Shown here piece after piece: positions 26,460 to 34,498 of a DNA stretch of 64,000 bases. Both the position numbers and the translations under genes were made by a program. The stretch comes from Bacteroidota bacterium (GTDB lineage Bacteria > Bacteroidota > Bacteroidia > Chitinophagales > BACL12). The DNA lies in contig JADKAC010000001.1 of the NCBI GenBank assembly GCA_016715425.1, forward strand, positions 186,001 to 250,000. Reading direction: 5' to 3'. Under the pieces are notes generated by a model. The model saw only the letters and a program-made list of their open reading frames with translations, ran no database searches and was not told where the DNA came from. Within the stretch, counting starts at the first letter, position 1. Every line of letters starts with the position of its first letter.

Positions 26460-28730
26460 TTAAAATTCAATTTTCCCTTCATCAGCAAATAGGTGTACAT
26501 GCATACCATCTTGAATAAAGTCTGTCGCATTTTCAACACCAATAATTGCCGGAATTTTTAATTCTCGGGCAATAATAGATGCATGTGATAATACGCCACC
26601 GTATTCAATAATTAATCCTTTTGAATTTGCTATTAATGGTGCCCATCCGGGATCTGTGTGAGATGCTACTAAAATTTCAAATGTTATTTTTCTTTGAATA
26701 TCATACTTTTTAAATACCCCGGCTTTCCCTGATACTTTTCCTCCAAATACAGGTATGCCGGTAAGTTGGTTGTTATTTATATTTCTTGTAGTTGTGTTGC
26801 GCACAGGGGCTTCTGTATTTTTCTCTATTGCAAAATGTACTTCAGGTGTTATATTTTCATACGTTTTATATTGATGTATTCGAGAGGCAATTATTTTTTT
26901 GTAAGCATCAAATTGTCCCGTGTTATTACATAATAATTTCACTTCTTCATACTCCAAATAGAAAATATCTTCTACTGCATTCAGTTTGTTTTCAGCAACA
27001 AGATTTTCAGCAATGTTTAAAAATATCTTTCGCACAATTCCCAGCATGTTTGAGCGAAACATGCGCAATTCCTCTCTTCTTGCTACAAATTTTTTAAGCA
27101 TTTTTTCTGAGAAAGTAAGTTGCAAATGCGTTTTCTTTTCTTCCTGTTTATTTGGATTAAAAGAAGCCATTAGTTTCAGAGTATTTAATAATTGCTCAGC
27201 ATGTTCATCTATTCCAGGACTTTCTAATTTTAATTCATTTGCAAACCGGCCACCAAATTGCAGAATATAATCAGACCACATTTGTTGCAATGACGGTAAA
27301 GTATTAAGCGAAAACTTAAAACCAATAATATCATTTTGTTCAAGATGAGAAGTTAAAACACTATTATTTAAAATATCTTTTGCCAAAAGATGAAGTGCAA
27401 TTAATTGATCACCACTTTTTGTTTTAGATTGTAATACCTCATTTATTCTTTGCGGATTTGTGGTTTTACTTTGCTTTCCAAGTATTGTCATTAATATGGT
27501 ATCATTCTCCACTGTAATATACCACTTGCGTAAAATGCCTGTTTCTAATTTTTCTAAGTATTGCAGGCACGATGCATTTGTTTGTTTCTTCTTTAAAATA
27601 TTTATTGATTGATTAAGAATTTTATTAGTTGCTTTAGTGAATTGCCAAAGTGTTATGGGGAAAAACAGGATTTTAAAAAAGACAAGAATTGTATATTTAA
27701 TTGTAAAAAATTTAGTTGGAGCAATCTTTTCAGCAGTATGAATTTCAGCTTTTGTTTTTGCTGTAATCATGCGTTCCAGATTTACTTTATTCTTTTTATA
27801 AGCCGGTAAAAATTGCATCATTCTATGCCAGTTGTTCATGTTGTAATACATTCTTCCATAAAAGCATGCAATCATATTATTAAAAATTTCTGATTGATGT
27901 TTTTTAAGTTTGACTTTCGAAACACCGGAATACTTCAGGAGATCAAAATATACATAGGCGTATAACTGTTTTACATAAGTGTAAGTTAGTGGCAGCACTA
28001 TGCCATTATAACTTTCTGAAATATTGGAAGAATCATAATAAATAATTTCACTGTCTGGAAATGGAACACTCACTGTAATGGGTCTGATTTGTAAAATATA
28101 TAAAGTATCATTTTTAAAGGTCCATTCAACATCCGCATCGAAAGAGAAATCAAGTTTTAGTTTTTTAGAAATTTCAATTAGTTGTTGAATATGTTTTTTA
28201 TTTAATGATTCATGTATAATAGTTTTGTTTTCAATTGTATTGCCATTCCAAATATGTGCAGATTTTTTAGAAGTAATATGTTTTCTCAATATATCTCCAT
28301 TCATATTAATCCAATATTGATCACAAGCGGCTCCATTAACAACAGTATCGCATAGTCCTGTATTCGCATTAATTAATATTCCTTTCCCAAGTGAAAAAAA
28401 TACACCGCTTACCTCACCCGGAATAAACTCCTGTACAATAATTCCACTGTGATTTTGATTAGGCATACTCGCAATTACTCTTTGAATTGCCAATTGCAAA
28501 TGATGTGTAGGAACTCCAATTTCCGAATGATATTTTCCGGCAGCACTTGATATAACTCCATCTTCTTCCGCAGAAGAACTGCGTACCGCCCAATATTTTA
28601 TATCGGGATGAGCGTTTATAATTGTATCGAAAATTTTATCAGTTTCTGAAATATCAAATGCTAAAAATGCAGGTACATTATAATTGACTTTTACAAGTCT
28701 TTTCAGATTTTCCGCTTTATTACCATGCAT
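26460..28730 (-). CDS. PEP-synthase-like dikinase without the PEP/pyruvate barrel
   Basis: 756 residues. The N-terminal ATP-grasp (about 1-230) has AVRSSSAEEDG (R50), VQEFIPGEVSGVFFS and the closing VEW...ILQIRPITV. A largely helical, poorly conserved middle follows (about 240-640). The C-terminal swivelling domain has GGVLSHASIIARE with the phospho-carrier histidine H716. The usual C-terminal TIM barrel that binds PEP/pyruvate is absent. This order (ATP domain, variable substrate domain, His domain) is that of rifampin phosphotransferase-like dikinases, which phosphorylate an alcohol using ATP and release AMP and Pi. The substrate here is probably an operon intermediate. Overlaps the UbiA-like gene by 11 bp. 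Confidence 0.8.
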   Translation of the reverse strand: MHGNKAENLKRLVKVNYNVPAFLAFDISETDKIFDTIINAHPDIKYWAVRSSSAEEDGVISSAAGKYHSEIGVPTHHLQLAIQRVIASMPNQNHSGIIVQEFIPGEVSGVFFSLGKGILINANTGLCDTVVNGAACDQYWINMNGDILRKHITSKKSAHIWNGNTIENKTIIHESLNKKHIQQLIEISKKLKLDFSFDADVEWTFKNDTLYILQIRPITVSVPFPDSEIIYYDSSNISESYNGIVLPLTYTYVKQLYAYVYFDLLKYSGVSKVKLKKHQSEIFNNMIACFYGRMYYNMNNWHRMMQFLPAYKKNKVNLERMITAKTKAEIHTAEKIAPTKFFTIKYTILVFFKILFFPITLWQFTKATNKILNQSINILKKKQTNASCLQYLEKLETGILRKWYITVENDTILMTILGKQSKTTNPQRINEVLQSKTKSGDQLIALHLLAKDILNNSVLTSHLEQNDIIGFKFSLNTLPSLQQMWSDYILQFGGRFANELKLESPGIDEHAEQLLNTLKLMASFNPNKQEEKKTHLQLTFSEKMLKKFVARREELRMFRSNMLGIVRKIFLNIAENLVAENKLNAVEDIFYLEYEEVKLLCNNTGQFDAYKKIIASRIHQYKTYENITPEVHFAIEKNTEAPVRNTTTRNINNNQLTGIPVFGGKVSGKAGVFKKYDIQRKITFEILVASHTDPGWAPLIANSKGLIIEYGGVLSHASIIARELKIPAIIGVENATDFIQDGMHVHLFADEGKIEF

Positions 28731-29565
28731 GAAATGAGAAATTTAAAGTAACGTAAAGCAAAATAATTCCAACTAAATATATTTTCTGCATCTGTACGTT
28801 TTGTTTATTTATATATTTGAAACTGATAACAACAAATAGCATAACGGATAATATGTTTGGAAGAATATATAGCTGTGCTGATAAGAAATAAGATAATGTT
28901 GCTATTAAATACAATGCAACACATAACCCTATTGCAGCTTTAAATCCCAATCGTGATGAGTAAGAATCATTTGCTTCGCTCTCCAAAGAAATTGGAAATG
29001 TTTTTCTTCCTACTTCAATTAATAAACTTAAAAAATATACACCTGCACAATGATAAAAAATTTGAACGGTCCATAATTTAGGATGTACAAATACAGTGTA
29101 GGAAATAAGTTGTAGCGCAATAAGTTGGAAGGTATTAATAATATTATATCCCCAAAAACGAGTTTTAAATTTTGCCGACATAAAAAAATCATACCTGCCT
29201 AACAGAGAATATAACAGCAACATAAATGATAGAATACCGGCAAGTGTATCTAAGTAAAAATGTATAAGAAAAAAAATGCTGCCATTGATAAAGCCAATTG
29301 TATTTAATTGTTTTATAGAAATTAATCCTCGTTGTACAGGGCGATCCTTGTGAAATGCATCATCAATATCCTTGTCTCTGTTTTCATCAATAATGCGGAT
29401 ATGCAATAAAAAAGAAAGAGCGGAAATAAGCAATAAACTCCATTGCCATAAAGCACCCGGTTTAGCTAATACAATATAGGTGGAATATAAAACAGACGAA
29501 GTAGTGAGTGTAAGTATAGCAACCGGGAAACGCTCTTTTTGATATTGATAAAATTGTTTAATCAT
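28720..29565 (-). CDS. UbiA-family membrane prenyltransferase-like protein
   Basis: 281 residues, about eight or nine hydrophobic helices. The first aspartate motif reads IIDENRDKDIDD (D60, D64, D68), followed by KDRPVQRGLIS, as in UbiA enzymes where it binds the prenyl diphosphate through magnesium. The second loop is atypical, EVGRKTFPISLESEANDSYS, a variant seen in a UbiA branch of unclear substrate. Such enzymes attach an isoprenyl chain to a soluble or lipid acceptor in the membrane. It starts 2 bp after the BtaA-like gene stop and overlaps the dikinase start, so it is clearly inside the operon. Confidence 0.78.
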   Translation of the reverse strand: MIKQFYQYQKERFPVAILTLTTSSVLYSTYIVLAKPGALWQWSLLLISALSFLLHIRIIDENRDKDIDDAFHKDRPVQRGLISIKQLNTIGFINGSIFFLIHFYLDTLAGILSFMLLLYSLLGRYDFFMSAKFKTRFWGYNIINTFQLIALQLISYTVFVHPKLWTVQIFYHCAGVYFLSLLIEVGRKTFPISLESEANDSYSSRLGFKAAIGLCVALYLIATLSYFLSAQLYILPNILSVMLFVVISFKYINKQNVQMQKIYLVGIILLYVTLNFSFHAW

Positions 29566-29567
29566 TC

Positions 29568-30644
29568 TTATATGTGCTTTTCATACACTTTTACACGATG
29601 ATAGAAAAAGGCTCTGCCTGTTTCCGGATTCTCTTCATGCGTTATTTCTTTCCAGTTTTGCAAAAAAATATCGGGAGGTATTGTTTTATACCGATGATCC
29701 CAATACAATACTTTGGAGCCAACAGAACTTATTTTATCAATTCGTATAAATATATTGTTGCTTTCGGTTGTAAACATACTATCAAATATATCAGATAAAA
29801 TGTATGTGTTGAAAGTATTTTCCAAAGTAGTATTTAAGAATATATTTAATTCGGCACATACCAATTCTAATTTTTCAATATCGGCTTTTACATTGGGATA
29901 GTTCGGGTTTTGTAAAAAGCAAGGATTTATATTCTTCGTATAATAGCCGAATAATATGTATTGCAAAAAATAATTTTCTGAAGCTAAGCAATTTGTGAAA
30001 TTGAGTTCGGTTTTTTGAAAATAGTCTGCAGGGATTGTCTGTTTGTCTGACTTGTTATGATTAAGTATGCGGGCAAATTTATTAATGAGAAAACCAGTAA
30101 AAAATAATTTAAACATAATCCGCCAGCGTAAGGTGTTTATTTTTTTTTGATAATAGAATGTTTGTTCCTCAACATTTTTAACAGCCATGAATTTTTTAAA
30201 TACAAGTTTTGAATGCACTAACGGAAATAAATATTTTCTTGCTGTGCGAAAGTATCGTTCTAACTTTCCCGACTCTGTCAAGGGCAATTTAGTATCAATA
30301 TATGTTGTCAGAAATTGCAATTGATCATTAGAGCAAACAGCTTTGAGTTGATTGTAAGCTGAAGTTAAATTTGGTTTAGAGCATTCCATACCACATAAGA
30401 TTTCCACCGCCTCTTTACTTAAATATGTTATTGCCAGAATTTTTAACTCAAGTAATTTAATTTGAGAAAAATTAAAATCAATTGCAATTAACTTTTCCGG
30501 ATTTTTTGATGTGAGATACAGTGCATTACATCCTCCTGAGGCAATGATACATATTCGAGAATGAGAAGAAATATTAAGATACTTATCAATCAGAGCAGGG
30601 TCTTCCCAACTTTGACCATAACCAATTGGAGTTTTATTTTTCAC
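29568..30644 (-). CDS. BtaA-like (DUF3419) aminocarboxypropyl transferase
   Basis: 358 residues. The N-terminus has YGQSWEDPALID (residues 9-20), IASGGCNALYL (34-44) and AIDFNFSQIKLLELK (54-68), the signature of BtaA, which transfers the 3-amino-3-carboxypropyl group of S-adenosylmethionine to diacylglycerol, the first step of betaine-lipid (DGTS) synthesis. The C-terminal part (SDIFDSMFTTE, LYWDHRYK) also fits. No BtaB-type N-methyltransferase is nearby, so the product may stop at a homoserine-type lipid or be modified by the GNAT-like protein; that is inference. It is slightly short for the family and lies 2 bp before the UbiA-like gene. Confidence 0.82.
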   Translation of the reverse strand: MKNKTPIGYGQSWEDPALIDKYLNISSHSRICIIASGGCNALYLTSKNPEKLIAIDFNFSQIKLLELKILAITYLSKEAVEILCGMECSKPNLTSAYNQLKAVCSNDQLQFLTTYIDTKLPLTESGKLERYFRTARKYLFPLVHSKLVFKKFMAVKNVEEQTFYYQKKINTLRWRIMFKLFFTGFLINKFARILNHNKSDKQTIPADYFQKTELNFTNCLASENYFLQYILFGYYTKNINPCFLQNPNYPNVKADIEKLELVCAELNIFLNTTLENTFNTYILSDIFDSMFTTESNNIFIRIDKISSVGSKVLYWDHRYKTIPPDIFLQNWKEITHEENPETGRAFFYHRVKVYEKHI

Positions 30645-30785
30645 TTATGAACAATATATTTTCAGCGCTTAATTTATTTTCTATAACAATACGTGTTGCT
30701 TAATTATCGGATAGCAAATGAAAAATACAAATTCTAAATTAAACCTTGTGTTTATAAATGATTGTTGCGTATTAAGGTGAAATAT

Positions 30786-31559
30786 TTATTTCACTATAAA
30801 TATTTTTCTAATTCCTATCAATATAAGAATGAAGACAGAATAATAGATAAAGAAAGGGAGAATGATTTCTACATATCCTGTTATTAATAATGACCCAATA
30901 ATGAGCAATTGAAATCCAAGTCCGTATATGGAAACTAAAGACATAAACCATTTTGGAAAAGCAACCACATTTTTTGCAGAAGAATCAAGTACATAAATAA
31001 TGTTATCAAATACGCCGTACATAATTTTATAACTGACAAATAAAATATTGACGAGTTTTTGATTTTCACCAGTTAATGCTTGAGGAAATCCGCTTTCTTG
31101 AACTCTGCTCGTTGTATCACCTCCGGGTATATTATTTCGGAGAATAGTGTAGTAATAATTATAAAGAGTTCCTTGTAGTTGCATGGAAAAAAAAGCAAGA
31201 ACCATAATTAAAAGCGAATTACTTGTAATGCTGTAAATCGAATATAGAAATCCGAAATTCAACAGTATATCGAAATTGGAATCTAAATAGCGACCAACGA
31301 GTGAAGGCTTATTTTTTATTCTCGATAATTCGCCATCGGCAGCATCCATTATAGATTTTAAGATTAATAAAAAAAATGCGGCAAAAAATAATTGATTAAG
31401 AATACAGAAAATAGCAAGTATGCCAAGAAGTAAAAATAAAAAGGTAACATGAATGGAGGTAAAGCGTGTATTCAATAATAACTCTGCAAATAATTTCGCT
31501 GGCTTTCTACCGTAATCTGAAAGATCTAAAAATTTATTTTCTCTGGATACTTTTGACAT
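30786..31559 (-). CDS. CDP-alcohol phosphatidyltransferase family protein
   Basis: 257 residues with about six membrane helices. The family motif D-x2-D-G-x2-x-R-x8-G-x3-D-x3-D is complete from residue 72: MDAADGELSR, then G89, D93 and D97. One small residue is swapped (Ser for the usual Ala before Arg), which is conservative. It joins a CDP-activated lipid or polyol to an alcohol or phosphate, as in phosphatidylglycerophosphate or phosphatidylinositol synthesis. The substrate cannot be read from sequence. It is the first gene of the operon; a 141-bp gap separates it from the BtaA-like gene, so an internal promoter is possible. Confidence 0.85.
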   Translation of the reverse strand: MSKVSRENKFLDLSDYGRKPAKLFAELLLNTRFTSIHVTFLFLLLGILAIFCILNQLFFAAFFLLILKSIMDAADGELSRIKNKPSLVGRYLDSNFDILLNFGFLYSIYSITSNSLLIMVLAFFSMQLQGTLYNYYYTILRNNIPGGDTTSRVQESGFPQALTGENQKLVNILFVSYKIMYGVFDNIIYVLDSSAKNVVAFPKWFMSLVSIYGLGFQLLIIGSLLITGYVEIILPFFIYYSVFILILIGIRKIFIVK

Positions 31560-31718
31560 TATTTATTTAAGCCCTGCAATTTCAATGTATAAATCTTTTG
31601 CATTTTTTGGCTATAGTGTTTTCGTAAAAATACCAAGTAGGATTTAATACATGATTTGTAAAATGTGAAGAATCTATTTCAGAGCAGGTTTAATGTATTA
31701 CACTGATTAACATATTTA

Positions 31719-32015
31719 TTAATCTTGCTCATAAAGCCTTAATCTATTTCTTAATGCATTTAATTCATTGCGCAATATTCTTTCTTTTTCCAATAAATTA
31801 AATACTACATCAATGCCTTCAAGGTTCACATTTAATTCATTGTGTAGTCTGATTATTTTTTCCAGATTGCTGATTTCATCCTGATGAATAAATTTCTTGC
31901 GCTCTATAATTTGTATCTGGATAAGGCCCATTTGGTTTAACGCATCCACAAATGAAATCTCAATGTTATAAAGCGAACAAAGTGTTTTTGTCGGTATCAG
32001 TTGCTGTGATTTCAT
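31719..32015 (-). CDS. cbpM: chaperone modulator CbpM
   Basis: 98 residues. The N-terminus has a MerR-like helix-turn-helix look (LIPTKTLCSLYNIEISFVDALNQMG), the middle a conserved LEKIIRLHNELNVNLEGIDVVFNLL, and the C-terminus a coiled coil. This is the partner that binds the J-domain of CbpA and restrains it. It overlaps the dnaJ-like gene by 4 bp (32012-32015), the standard cbpA-cbpM arrangement. Confidence 0.88.
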   Translation of the reverse strand: MKSQQLIPTKTLCSLYNIEISFVDALNQMGLIQIQIIERKKFIHQDEISNLEKIIRLHNELNVNLEGIDVVFNLLEKERILRNELNALRNRLRLYEQD

Positions 32016-32905
32016 TTTGTTTTTAATTTTTGTAATTCCTTAAATAGAGCAATTTCTTTTTCACTTAGATTGGTTGGCATTGTGATATGATAAGTGATTA
32101 TCAAATCACCGAATTGTCCTTCTTTTTTATAGATGGGAAATCCTTTTCCTTTCAACCTTACTTTTGTTTCATTATTTGTTTCAGGTTTTATTTTCAGTTT
32201 TACTTTACCATCAAACGTATCAACTATCATTTCTCCACCTAAAACTGCAGTGTATAGATCCAGATCAACATGCAGATGTAAATTATTTCCTTCACGCTTA
32301 AACTTTGTATGATTGGTAATTATGAATTGTAGGTATAAATCACCATTTGGTCCTCCGTTAATTCCTTCGCCTCCTTTGCCTTTTATTTTTATTATCTGAC
32401 CATTTTCAGCACCGGCAGGAATTGTCAATCTGATTTTTTTACCATTCACTGTCAGCACATGTTGTTGGGTTGTGAATACATCATTAAGCGTCAGATGTAA
32501 TTCTGCATTATAATCCTGCCCTTTAAATTTTGTATTCTGCGATTGACGGAAAGAAGATTTACCTCCTCCAAAAAATGATTCAAAAAAATCAGAATAATCT
32601 GCATTCGAAAAATCCTGCTGACCAGAGTATTGTTGCGATTGACGGCGTTGTTCATTTTGTGCTTGTTCGTATTGTTCACCGTGTTTCCATTCCTTGCCAT
32701 ACTTGTCGTACTTCTTGCGATTTTCAGGAACACTTAATACTTCATTTGCTTCATTTATTTCCTTGAATTTTTTTTCTGCTTCTTTATTATTCGGGTTTAC
32801 ATCCGGATGATATTTTCTGGCCAGTTTCCGATAAGCAGCTTTTATCTCTTTATCCGTTGCTGTTTTAGCAACTCCCAACACTTTATAATAATCTATGAAT
32901 TCCAT
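32012..32905 (-). CDS. cbpA: CbpA-type DnaJ co-chaperone
   Basis: 297 residues. The J-domain (1-70) has the HPD motif in KYHPDVNPN and the closing KKYDKYG. A Gln/Ser-rich linker (about 75-120) replaces a classical Gly/Phe region and includes FFESFFGGGKSSF. The DnaJ C-terminal peptide-binding domain follows (about 130-290), without the Cys-rich zinc module, as in CbpA/type II J proteins. It stimulates DnaK and probably acts under stress. It is coupled to cbpM by a 4-base overlap. Confidence 0.93.
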   Translation of the reverse strand: MEFIDYYKVLGVAKTATDKEIKAAYRKLARKYHPDVNPNNKEAEKKFKEINEANEVLSVPENRKKYDKYGKEWKHGEQYEQAQNEQRRQSQQYSGQQDFSNADYSDFFESFFGGGKSSFRQSQNTKFKGQDYNAELHLTLNDVFTTQQHVLTVNGKKIRLTIPAGAENGQIIKIKGKGGEGINGGPNGDLYLQFIITNHTKFKREGNNLHLHVDLDLYTAVLGGEMIVDTFDGKVKLKIKPETNNETKVRLKGKGFPIYKKEGQFGDLIITYHITMPTNLSEKEIALFKELQKLKTK

Positions 32906-33127
32906 GAATTGCTTTTTAATAAATTTTAATAGAGCCTAATGTTTTTTCCTGCAATGAATAAAAATAAAACTTCTATTTCATAAAAGTAAATACTGCCAAT
33001 TAAGCACAGTAGAAAATTAACAATGTGATTATATGTTTTGTTTGAAGAATGGTGTGGTGGTAATATTATTAATAATAAAATAGTACCGCACATTCTCTAT
33101 TACATCTTTGATCTATCAAATAGTATT

Positions 33128-33205
33128 TTATCTGACAAGCATCATCCCTCGCTATTTTGGTAGCGGCAATTGTACTTGCATTTAATGCAATCAGCTTTAT
33201 TGTAT
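33128..33205 (-). pseudogene. vestigial copy of the glutamine synthetase III 3' end
   Basis: Read on the minus strand this stretch gives KYNKADCIK, then MQVQLPLPK, a TAG stop, RGMMLVR and TAA. The true glnN end (34502-34595) reads RYNADRIERYMPDAQWPLPKYRELMFIK. The core ctattttggtagcggcaattgt differs from glnN at only a few bases. The remnant begins right at the DUF1016 stop and has one in-frame stop and a small deletion. It suggests either an old glnN duplicate or an imperfect direct repeat left when the DUF1016 segment entered. No other gene is visible in the remaining 33206-32906 interval. Confidence 0.6.
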
Positions 33206-34351
33206 TTCTGAATTAGAGAATTGTTCCACTAATTGATTCAGTTTTTTGGCAAGGATATTTTTTGGAATCAGTTTAGTTTCATAGTCGGCAATGAGTGCAG
33301 GTGATGTATTTCTTGCCATTGAATATTCCACCACTTCATTGTCTTTCCCTTTGCATAGTAAAATGCCAATACTGTTTTTTTCAAACGATCGCTTTACATC
33401 TCTGTCGAGTGCTTCTAAATAAAAATTCAACTTGCCTAAAAACTCTGGTTCAAATTCCTGAATTTTTAATTCAAATAAAACAAGACATTGCAAATCTCTA
33501 TGGTAAAAAAGCAGGTCTGTGTAGTAATCTTTATTCCCTACTTGTATGCGATATTGATTACCCATGTAAGTGAATCCTTTACCCACTTCAAGAATAAATT
33601 TTTGTAAATTTTTTATAAGTGCTTTTTCTAAATCCTTTTCTGAGTGTCCTTCCGGTAAATCAAGGAATTCAAAAATGTAGGGGTCTTTGAAAATGCCTTG
33701 AGGTAATTGTGTCAATACTGTTGACACAAATTGATTTCCCATCATAAATCGCTCAAAAGAGCCAGTATTCAATTGCCTTCTTAAATCTCTCATTGACCAT
33801 TTTTCTTTGATGCTATGGACCAGATAAAAGAATTTTTCTTCGGATGATTTTGTCTTTGAAAGAATTTCCAAATGATTAGTCCACGTTATCTTGCATAACA
33901 ACTGTCTTACAAGTTGATTTTCTGAATTTTCTAATTGTGTCGGCACTGCCGACACTTTTTTAGATTTTGATTTAGAACTAATAATTTGTGTCGGCAGTGC
34001 CGACACTTTTTCAAATTGATTTTCGCTATCAAAATAAGTTTTCAATTGTATAGCTATCGGCGAAACAAAATCAGGGGAAGAATACACTTCATAAAATTGC
34101 TTCATTCTATAAAGCCCTCTGCGATTAAAACCCTTCATCTCGGGGTATGCTTTTTCAATAAAAGCAGCCAGTTCATTTACGGTTCCATCACCCCAACTTC
34201 CTTCAGTAACTTTTTCAGAAACAATTTTTCCAACCTTAAAATACAACAGCACCAGTTCTTCATTTACTTTTTGATAAGCTCTGTTTCTTGATTCATTAAT
34301 TAAGGTAACAATGAATTCAAATTCGGAATTATTCTTTATTAATTTTTTCAT
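33197..34351 (-). CDS. DUF1016 / YhcG-type PDDEXK nuclease-fold protein
   Basis: 384 residues. The DUF1016 N-terminal domain (about 10-100) shows GKIVSEKVTEGSWGDGTVNELA and FNRRGLYRMKQFYEVY. The C-terminal PDDEXK domain (about 245-365) shows YYTDLLFYHRDLQCLVLFELK, with the catalytic Asp and the E-x-K pair. Such proteins are linked to restriction and Holliday-junction-like activities and are frequent in mobile regions; the exact role is unknown. Between the domains, residues of the form KVSALPTQ and KVSAVPTQ are encoded by palindromic inserts. The gene lies between glnN and a vestigial glnN 3' end, suggesting acquisition. Confidence 0.88.
   Translation of the reverse strand: MKKLIKNNSEFEFIVTLINESRNRAYQKVNEELVLLYFKVGKIVSEKVTEGSWGDGTVNELAAFIEKAYPEMKGFNRRGLYRMKQFYEVYSSPDFVSPIAIQLKTYFDSENQFEKVSALPTQIISSKSKSKKVSAVPTQLENSENQLVRQLLCKITWTNHLEILSKTKSSEEKFFYLVHSIKEKWSMRDLRRQLNTGSFERFMMGNQFVSTVLTQLPQGIFKDPYIFEFLDLPEGHSEKDLEKALIKNLQKFILEVGKGFTYMGNQYRIQVGNKDYYTDLLFYHRDLQCLVLFELKIQEFEPEFLGKLNFYLEALDRDVKRSFEKNSIGILLCKGKDNEVVEYSMARNTSPALIADYETKLIPKNILAKKLNQLVEQFSNSEIQ
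33709..34006. repeat. palindromic elements inside the DUF1016 gene
   Basis: Two 19-bp odd palindromes, gtgtcggcactgccgacac at 33937-33955 and gtgtcggcagtgccgacac at 33988-34006, lie exactly 51 bp (17 codons) apart and encode KVSALPTQ and KVSAVPTQ in frame. A third, imperfect relative, gtgtcaatactgttgacac, lies at 33709-33727 and encodes VSTVLTQ in the conserved part of the gene. The inserted protein segment is flanked by a duplicated SENQ, like a target-site or segmental duplication. Confidence 0.85.
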
Positions 34352-34441
34352 TGGTGTTGGTAATGAATTTAGTTGCTATTATTTTTTTATTCATATATTT
34401 ATTAGTTGCTAAAGTTATTTATTAATCACTACTATAAAAAT

Positions 34442-34477
34442 CGAAAATTAAAAAGGCCATACGTTTCCGTACAGCCT
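34442..34477 (-). terminator. Rho-independent terminator of glnN
   Basis: On the minus strand aggctgtacg pairs with cgtatggcct (10 bp, two G-U wobbles) around a GAAA tetraloop and is followed by TTTTTAATTTT. It lies 22 bp after the glnN stop. Confidence 0.85.
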
Positions 34478-34498
34478 CTATGATTAAGCAAATAGATT

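Noticed and set aside
24804..31559. The lipid-type operon as a bacterial archaeal-ether-lipid pathway
   Set aside because: A UbiA-like and a CDP-alcohol enzyme are present, but no glycerol-1-phosphate dehydrogenase or geranylgeranylglyceryl-phosphate synthase is seen in the window, so that specific claim is not supported.
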